Origin: Chlorobium sp.
GTDB taxonomy: Bacteria > Bacteroidota > Chlorobiia > Chlorobiales > Chlorobiaceae
Reading direction: 5' to 3'
DNA: 64,000 nucleotides
Assembly (NCBI GenBank): GCA_028277485.1
Contig: JANQGE010000028.1
Location: 1-64,000 of the forward strand
Below are positions 59,430-64,000 of this stretch, one piece after another. Below the pieces are notes generated by a model that searched no databases, was not told the DNA's origin, and was given only the letters and a program-made list of their open reading frames with translations. Both the position numbers and the translations under genes were made by a program. Positions within the stretch are counted from its first letter, which is position 1. Every line of letters begins with the position of its first letter.

Positions 59430-59560
59430 ACCCCGATCTCCGCATTTTCTTCCAACACCTTCCCCCTTGCCAACAGCCTACTGAAGACTGCCAACTTTCC
59501 CCTTTTTGACTTTTTCCTTTTGAATTTTGACTTGTCACTGTCACTGCCAAGGCAACGCGA
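59430..59560. repeat. Heptad-mosaic repeat, block 10
   Basis: CACCTTCCCCCTTGCCAACA, GCCTACTGAAGACTGCCAAC, TTTTTGACTTTTTCCTTTTG and TTTTGACTTGTCACTGTCAC modules follow the EamA gene. There is no gene. Confidence 0.75.
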
Positions 59561-59639
59561 AACGACAGGTTCTCATTAGACCGGCGGGTTATATATATTA
59601 TTACGATACCCTGCGTTCCATAACACCAATTATGCTCCT

Positions 59640-60965
59640 ATGAAAAAAACGCTTCTTTTTTCGATATTTTTTCTCGCATTGCAGAGCGGTCCAGCCTGTA
59701 CTACAACCTTCGGATTTGATCCTGTCATTCTCAAAGAACTTCTTTCGGACGTCACTGCCTGGAACACCATGCGCGCCGGGCAGCCATCCAGAACAATCGA
59801 TCTCAACAAGGCAAACCTGGAGGACACCAATCTCGATAACGCTGACTTCAGTAACGCAAGCATGGTAAAAGCCCGGCTTAACGGCGCAAAGCTCTGCGGC
59901 GCAAAACTCCAGAACGCCAACCTTCTGTTTGCAAAGCTGAAGCGGGCAAACCTCAGGGACAGCAACTTTAAAGGAGCGAACCTTTCAAAAGCGGACTTAA
60001 AAAACGCCTATGCAAAAGGAGCAAACTTCAGTGGCGCAAACCTTTCCTCTACGGATTTCCGTTTTGCAAACCTCGAAGGAGCAAACTTTAATGGCGCCTG
60101 TCTTGAAAATGCCCGTTTTTTTGAGGCAAACCTTAAAAAAGCCGACTTCAGGGGAGCAAACCTGACAGGGGTAAAACTGTTTAGACAAGCTCAACTGGAT
60201 GGAGCAAGGCTTTCCAACAATACCGTTCTTCCATCGGGCAAAAGAGCAACTTCGCTGTGGGCTTCACTTAACGGTGCGAGACATGTCAAAGAAGCCGAAA
60301 AGCCGCCGGTTACCATGAAGGCCGAGCCTCTTCCAACTCCTGTAGCCTATACCCCCCCTGCAACTCCCGAACCGGAAGCTCCGATTGAGTATGCCCCTGA
60401 AATACTCCTTTTGCAGGACGTAGAAACCTGGAACACGTTTCGACAGCGCAATCCCGGCATGGAAGCTGATTTTCAGGATGAAAACCTCGACGATACCGGT
60501 CTTGAAGGAGCCGACATGAAAGAGGTGAACATGACAAGTTCAACCATGAACGGAGCGAACCTCGACAAGGCTGACTTTTCAGGAGCGGATCTTGCCAACA
60601 CTTCATGGGTAAGAGCCAGCCTGAAAGAAACTGTTTTCCGAAAAGCAAATCTCCAGGGGTCAAACTTTGAACGTGCGTTCATGAAAAACACCGATCTGAG
60701 CGGAGCCGACCTTACAGGCTCGCAACTTCATGGGGCAAGACTTTACGGAGCCCGGCTGAACAACGCAAACCTTTCAAAAGTAAATCTTTACGACGCCGAT
60801 CTTACAAAAGCTGACCTGAGAGGAGCAAACCTGACAGGGGCAAGGTTTATCGATACCATTCTGAACAACGCCCTGATTTCCGCAGAAACCACGCTTCCTT
60901 CCGGAAAAAAGGCAACGTCGGGCTGGGCTGTGCTCAGGGGAGCAAAATTTGATGACGATGAATAA
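59640..60965 (+). CDS. Secreted pentapeptide-repeat protein with a duplicated architecture
   Basis: The 441-residue protein starts with a signal peptide (KKTLLFSIFFLALQSGPAC). It then has two similar halves. Each begins with a DVxxWNTxR cap (W41 and W264), runs through about 120 residues of A(D/N)LxX pentapeptides, which fold as a four-sided beta-helix, and ends with a LPSGK(R/K)ATSxWAxLxGA cap (about 197 and 419). The halves are joined by a Pro-rich linker (residues 220-250). Its location should be periplasmic or surface. Pentapeptide proteins range from scaffold to DNA-gyrase mimic; secretion argues against the latter. Function is unknown. Confidence 0.85.
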   Translation: MKKTLLFSIFFLALQSGPACTTTFGFDPVILKELLSDVTAWNTMRAGQPSRTIDLNKANLEDTNLDNADFSNASMVKARLNGAKLCGAKLQNANLLFAKLKRANLRDSNFKGANLSKADLKNAYAKGANFSGANLSSTDFRFANLEGANFNGACLENARFFEANLKKADFRGANLTGVKLFRQAQLDGARLSNNTVLPSGKRATSLWASLNGARHVKEAEKPPVTMKAEPLPTPVAYTPPATPEPEAPIEYAPEILLLQDVETWNTFRQRNPGMEADFQDENLDDTGLEGADMKEVNMTSSTMNGANLDKADFSGADLANTSWVRASLKETVFRKANLQGSNFERAFMKNTDLSGADLTGSQLHGARLYGARLNNANLSKVNLYDADLTKADLRGANLTGARFIDTILNNALISAETTLPSGKKATSGWAVLRGAKFDDDE

Positions 60966-60975
60966 TCCAGAACCA

Positions 60976-61050
60976 AGGGCACCTCTATTAATTGTCAACC
61001 CCTCCCCGCCCAACGAAGTATTCGGGCCGTGCAGCAAATTGAGATGCCCA
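60976..61050. repeat. Palindromic GGCACCTCT element, copy 8 (short subtype)
   Basis: AGGGCACCTCTATTAATT at the left and AATTGAGATGCCCA at the right bound a 75-bp copy lacking most of the body, with only CGCCCAACGAAGTATTCGGG kept. It follows the pentapeptide gene by ten bases. Confidence 0.9.
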
Positions 61051-61065
61051 TAACTTCAACCAATT

Positions 61066-61299
61066 ATGGCAAACGTACTTGTGGCAAGCTATTACAGCAG
61101 GTGGGACCTGAATGAGCATAAAGGAAGAATCGCACTCTACAATTCAAGCAATCAGCTGATTGAAAACAGGGTGTTCAAAGACCCGGCGGAATTTCAGGTG
61201 GTGGTGAGCATGCTCCGCAACGAAAAACCGCTATGGTTCGACACCGACGTGCACCACCTCAGAACAGGCTCCGAACCTGTTGGCGAGGGGGAAGATTAA
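61066..61299 (+). CDS. 77-residue protein of unknown function between two palindromic elements
   Basis: The frame codes for NVLVASYYSRWDLNEHKGRI, ALYNSSNQLIENRVFKDPAE, FQVVVSMLRNEKPLWFDTDV, HHLRTGSEPVGEGED. It has mixed charge, with two strands, a helix, and an acidic end, so it is a plausible small soluble domain. I do not recognise it. The start is 15 bp after element copy 8, and the stop codon is shared with the first base of copy 9, so both transcription start and end may be set by the repeats. Confidence 0.6.
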   Translation: MANVLVASYYSRWDLNEHKGRIALYNSSNQLIENRVFKDPAEFQVVVSMLRNEKPLWFDTDVHHLRTGSEPVGEGED

Positions 61300-61372
61300 G
61301 GGCACCTCTATTAATTGCTAACCCCGCCCAACGAAGTATTCGGGTCGCGCAACAAATTAATAGAGGTGCCCT
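61299..61372. repeat. Palindromic GGCACCTCT element, copy 9 (short subtype, intact)
   Basis: It has perfect 18-bp terminal inverted repeats AGGGCACCTCTATTAATT and AATTAATAGAGGTGCCCT around a 38-bp core containing CGCCCAACGAAGTATTCGGG. It begins on the last base of the stop codon of the 77-residue gene. It is nearly identical to copy 8 in direct orientation. Confidence 0.95.
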
Positions 61373-61390
61373 TACGTAAGTGGGGAAACC

Positions 61391-61678
61391 CTAAACGCTC
61401 TCGAGTTCGGGGAACCTTTTCCTGAAAACCAGGTATTTGAGAAAACGAGCCTTATGTAAGTTCGGATCATCTATCTCAAGACGGTGTTTCTTCCCTGTGC
61501 GGGTAACAACATCAACCGTACCGTCATTATTGACGCCGACCACCTTCCAGAACTTGTCGACTACGTAATGATAAGACTCGCCATGCTTAAGAGGATATAC
61601 TTGCCGCGCGCGCGGCCCTGGCCGTGGAGAGGTTTTAGGCTTCCTGTATATAACCGGATCTCCAACCTGAAAAGACAT
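61391..61678 (-). CDS. Small basic protein of unknown function, SH3-like N-terminus
   Basis: The 95-residue protein begins SFQVGDPVIYRKPKTSPRPG, reminiscent of small SH3/KOW-like barrels that open with GDxV, then has HYVVDKFWKVVGVNNDGTVDVVTRTGKKHRL, and ends in a basic helix. It is rich in Lys and Arg, so nucleic-acid or ribosome contact is possible. I start at the ATG at 61678; AAAGGAG lies 12 bases upstream. Element copy 9 lies just beyond its stop. I do not recognise a named family. Confidence 0.65.
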   Translation of the reverse strand: MSFQVGDPVIYRKPKTSPRPGPRARQVYPLKHGESYHYVVDKFWKVVGVNNDGTVDVVTRTGKKHRLEIDDPNLHKARFLKYLVFRKRFPELESV

Positions 61679-61818
61679 AGTGCTCACATTCTCCTTTCCG
61701 AATCAAACGGATCCGACATGATAGTAAGTATCAAATAATTCAAACAAGGTATATATGATTAATGTTAAGAAGAACAACAATCAAAATCAACCTTTTTGTA
61801 TAAAAAACCTTGTTTTCA

Positions 61819-63033
61819 CTAGCTCTTTTTGCTTTTCTCCCCGGATTTCTGTCCATTTTCTTCTTCAAATGCAATTTTCAGCAGCTCACCGTCCATCTCC
61901 GCGCCAGCGGTTTTCAGTGTTGCAAGCGCCTGAGGCAGCACAAGGTTTCGCCGGTGATTGCCGATACGGATATTCAGCTCATCCCCTTTCTTGGTGAGCT
62001 GTATCCGGTCCTTTTCTATCCCGGGCAACGATATTTCAAGAGTATAGCCGTTTTTGACCTGCTCGACCCGCATAGTACTCTCTTTATAGTAAACCTGCGA
62101 TGGGTCCTCGTCACCGTAAAGCAGATCTTTCAGCTTGGCGAGAGTTTCAAGCCCGCATATCTCCCGGGAATACAGTGGAACCTCCTTGACCGGCAACGGG
62201 CTGAAGTTCTCATAAATCTCGTTTCTGTATACCTTCTGATTTTCTTTCCAGTACTGAAAATAAGGATCGGTCACCTCGTCGGGAATGATCCTGTTGGCGA
62301 TAATAAGATCTGTAGAGATATCGTAAAGACTTAGATAAGCATGCGCCCTGAGAGACTCGTTGATAACCATGCGTTCCGGATTGGTAACAAGCCGGACAGT
62401 CGTCACCATGTTATCTGTCAGAATTTCTCCCAGCCTTTCGATCTTCTGGTAAAACTCGTACGGCACGTCCATCATCTCCTTGTCAGGCAGGGAAAAGCCT
62501 GCGATCGGCCTGAATATCGGTTCAACGATAGGTCGGAGAGTTACTGCAACCTTTTCCAAAGGCTTGTAAAAACGACGCATATACCATCCGGTGACTTCAG
62601 GAATGCTCAGCAGCCGCAGTGCCGTTCCCGTAGGGGCGGAATCTATGATCAATACATCGTAATGCCCCTCTTTGTGATGCCGGAATACCCTTACCAGTCC
62701 GAAAATTTCATCAGACCCGGGAAGGATAGCCAGTTCCTCCGCCTGAACACCTTCAAGGCCCCGCGCCTGCAGAACCTCGGTAATGTAGCGTTTGACCGAT
62801 CCCCAGTTCTGCTCAAGCTCTTCGAGAACGTCGAGTTCCGCCCCCCACAGGTTTTGGCATACTTCGCGCGGCTCATGCCCCATTTCCACTGCAAAGCTGT
62901 CGGCAAGCGAATGTGCGGGATCGGTACTCAGTACCAGCGTTTTATAGCCCATTTCCGCACAACGAAGCCCTGTAGCCGCCGCCATCGAAGTCTTCCCTAC
63001 CCCTCCTTTTCCAGTCATCAGAATCAAACGCAT
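61819..63033 (-). CDS. ArsA/GET3-family ATPase with a C-terminal Hsp20-like domain
   Basis: The 404-residue protein has a single P-loop ATPase domain: TGKGGVGKTSMAAATGL with the deviant Walker A, LSTDPAHSLADSF switch I, and DSAPTGTALRLLSIPE switch II. The last about 90 residues form an alpha-crystallin-like fold (YTLEISLPGIEKDRIQLTKKGDELNIRIGNHRRNLVLP). It is TRC40/GET3-like in size and domain use; the paired-ATPase ArsA arsenite pump is twice as long, and no arsB or arsR lies nearby. A role in membrane-protein targeting or envelope assembly is more likely than arsenite export. Confidence 0.9.
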   Translation of the reverse strand: MRLILMTGKGGVGKTSMAAATGLRCAEMGYKTLVLSTDPAHSLADSFAVEMGHEPREVCQNLWGAELDVLEELEQNWGSVKRYITEVLQARGLEGVQAEELAILPGSDEIFGLVRVFRHHKEGHYDVLIIDSAPTGTALRLLSIPEVTGWYMRRFYKPLEKVAVTLRPIVEPIFRPIAGFSLPDKEMMDVPYEFYQKIERLGEILTDNMVTTVRLVTNPERMVINESLRAHAYLSLYDISTDLIIANRIIPDEVTDPYFQYWKENQKVYRNEIYENFSPLPVKEVPLYSREICGLETLAKLKDLLYGDEDPSQVYYKESTMRVEQVKNGYTLEISLPGIEKDRIQLTKKGDELNIRIGNHRRNLVLPQALATLKTAGAEMDGELLKIAFEEENGQKSGEKSKKS

Positions 63034-63116
63034 GCAGCTCTCCTCCTGTTAAGTGTGTGAATGTGTGATAGATACGTTGCTTTTGTAATAACCGTATTCA
63101 GGAAACAATAGTTTAC

Positions 63117-63148
63117 TAATTGAATCGCGGAATAAAGAGAAATGCCCA
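63117..63148. repeat. Fragment of palindromic element (right end)
   Basis: TAATTGAATCGCGGAATAAA followed by GAGAAATGCCC resembles the right end of the family. The left part is not recognisable. The rest of the 444-bp gap between ArsA and RlpA genes, apart from this and copy 10, shows no gene. Confidence 0.5.
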
Positions 63149-63315
63149 AAAGCATGAAACCAATAATGTGTAAGACCCGTTACACTTGGAAAACTGTAAA
63201 AAATCGGTGGAAAAAGGGAAACCGGCTTTTTTTTCTTACATTGGGCAACATGGCGATTCTTATTTTCCGGTATTTTTCAATAAAAATACCATTTGTTCCT
63301 ATCTGCCAGGACTAA

Positions 63316-63458
63316 AGGGCACCTCCATCAATTGTCGTGAACGACTTGAGTATGAGGCGGACGGAGCGCAGAAACCGGAGTGTACACAGAGTACATGAGG
63401 ATTTCAAGCACCGATCAACGATGCAATTGAAGCGTGGAATAAATAAATAGAGGTGCCT
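63316..63458. repeat. Palindromic GGCACCTCT element, copy 10 (long subtype)
   Basis: AGGGCACCTCCATCAATT and AATAAATAGAGGTGCCT are near-perfect ends. The body has the long-subtype insert AACCGGAGTGTACACAGAGT with ACATGAGGATTTCAAGCAC. It ends 20 bp before the RlpA start codon, so it forms most of that gene's leader or promoter region. Confidence 0.9.
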
Positions 63459-63477
63459 TCAATTAAACATACACAAT

Positions 63478-63996
63478 ATGAACAATAGACGAATCAAGTT
63501 CGCGGTTAATTCATTATTTCCCCTGTTATTTTTTATACATCTGGCCGGTTGTCAAACAAGTGCAAACTATACATCAATACAGCCTGCCACTCCTGTCGCC
63601 GATGTAAGCCCGGCCTGCAGCACACTTCAATCTGAGCGTAATTCTCCTGCCAGCGTTGATAAGTTACCGGGGTTCGGCAAGCTCTTCATGGTCACGGAAG
63701 GAATAGCATCCTATTACGCTCACAGGTTTCACGGACGGCTTACCGCAAACGGGGAGCGCTTCAACATGCACGACCTGACCGCCGCGCACAAATCACTGCC
63801 ATTCGGCTCCATGGTTCGCGTGACCAATCTTTCCAACGGGAAAAAGGTCGTGGTAAGAATCAACGACCGCGGCCCGTATATCAAGGGCAGAATCATCGAC
63901 CTTTCACTTGGAGCTGCAAAAGAAATCGGTCTCCTGAAAAAAGGAGTGACCAATGTGCGAATCGAAGTTTTTGAGGGAGATCCAAACGCTTCATAG
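63478..63996 (+). CDS. rlpA: RlpA-like lipoprotein, septal ring lytic transglycosylase family
   Basis: The 172-residue lipoprotein (lipobox HLAGC) has a double-psi beta-barrel domain: GIASYYAHRFHGRLTANGERFN, LTAAHKSLPFGSMVRVTNLSNGK, VVVRINDRGPYIKGRIIDLSLGAAKEIGL. The barrel's Asp/His-type residues for glycan cleavage (NDRGP segment) are present. It probably cleaves denuded peptidoglycan strands during division. No SPOR domain follows, unlike E. coli RlpA. It is complete, ending four bases before the window's end. Confidence 0.9.
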   Translation: MNNRRIKFAVNSLFPLLFFIHLAGCQTSANYTSIQPATPVADVSPACSTLQSERNSPASVDKLPGFGKLFMVTEGIASYYAHRFHGRLTANGERFNMHDLTAAHKSLPFGSMVRVTNLSNGKKVVVRINDRGPYIKGRIIDLSLGAAKEIGLLKKGVTNVRIEVFEGDPNAS

Positions 63997-64000
63997 GCAG

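Noticed and set aside
61819..63033. Arsenite efflux ATPase of an ars operon
   Set aside because: It is half the length of classical ArsA and has no arsB, arsR or arsD neighbours.
63186..63398. A 70-codon frame upstream of rlpA
   Set aside because: Its second half lies inside palindromic element copy 10, which is non-coding in all other copies.

Overview
The window comes from a green sulfur bacterium (Chlorobiaceae; Chlorobium, Chlorobaculum or Prosthecochloris lineage). The evidence is a type I homodimeric reaction-centre core (pscA, pscB), chlorosome envelope genes (csmB, csmE and a longer CsmB-like gene), and two bacteriochlorophyll c/d/e tailoring genes (bchV, bchQ). The species cannot be fixed from sequence alone. 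I see no rRNA, CRISPR array, phage or intact transposase; there is one tRNA-Arg(CCU).

Layout. 0-5 kb: enolase, an EF-G-like GTPase and a polyprenol-phosphate glycosyltransferase. 5-8.4 kb: pscA-pscB with a clear terminator. 8.8-13.2 kb: dapF, two AmmeMemoRadiSam genes and an ABC-2 exporter. 13.7-18.4 kb: a lipoprotein-like cytochrome c, tRNA-Arg, mutL, a lipocalin-like protein and cinA. 18.4-26 kb: thrA, then F1-ATPase atpA-atpG, then divergent thrB-thrC. 26-31 kb: an acyltransferase, and a TonB receptor paired with a lipoprotein phosphodiesterase. 31-35 kb: ribH, gmhA, a universal stress protein and hemE. 35.6-39.3 kb: a succinate dehydrogenase/fumarate reductase with a CCG-domain third subunit. 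39.4-41.5 kb: a CBS protein, a truncated higB toxin relic, a metallo-beta-lactamase hydrolase and a PII-like protein. 41.8-47.1 kb: an RND efflux operon headed by a CsoR-family regulator with a visible promoter and operator. 47.6-57.5 kb: the photosynthetic-antenna region. It holds bchV/bchQ and chlorosome envelope genes, with a four-gene cassette between csmB and csmE that looks like N-acetylmuramic acid salvage. 57.6-64 kb: an SDR-like protein, an EamA transporter, a duplicated pentapeptide-repeat protein, an ArsA-type ATPase and RlpA.

Two repeat families fill most intergenic space. One is a palindromic, MITE-like element of about 75-150 bp with ends GGGCACCTCTATTTATT / AATAAATAGAGGTGCCC; there are about ten copies plus fragments. 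The other is a modular mosaic of roughly seven-base repeats (TGACGAG, TGTTGGG, TTTTGAC and others) in about ten blocks whose module order is partly conserved.

The strongest leads are these. (1) The CsoR-family regulator has Cys-Ser-Cys where copper sensors have Cys-His-Cys, as in the persulfide sensor CstR, and it heads an efflux operon with a drastically shortened adaptor. (2) A probable MurNAc salvage cassette sits among chlorosome genes. (3) The two repeat families above. (4) The three chlorosome envelope genes share a promoter-like TTGnnn-16/17-TAAATT pattern. (5) Two very small candidate genes (31 and 43 aa) lie in intergenic gaps.
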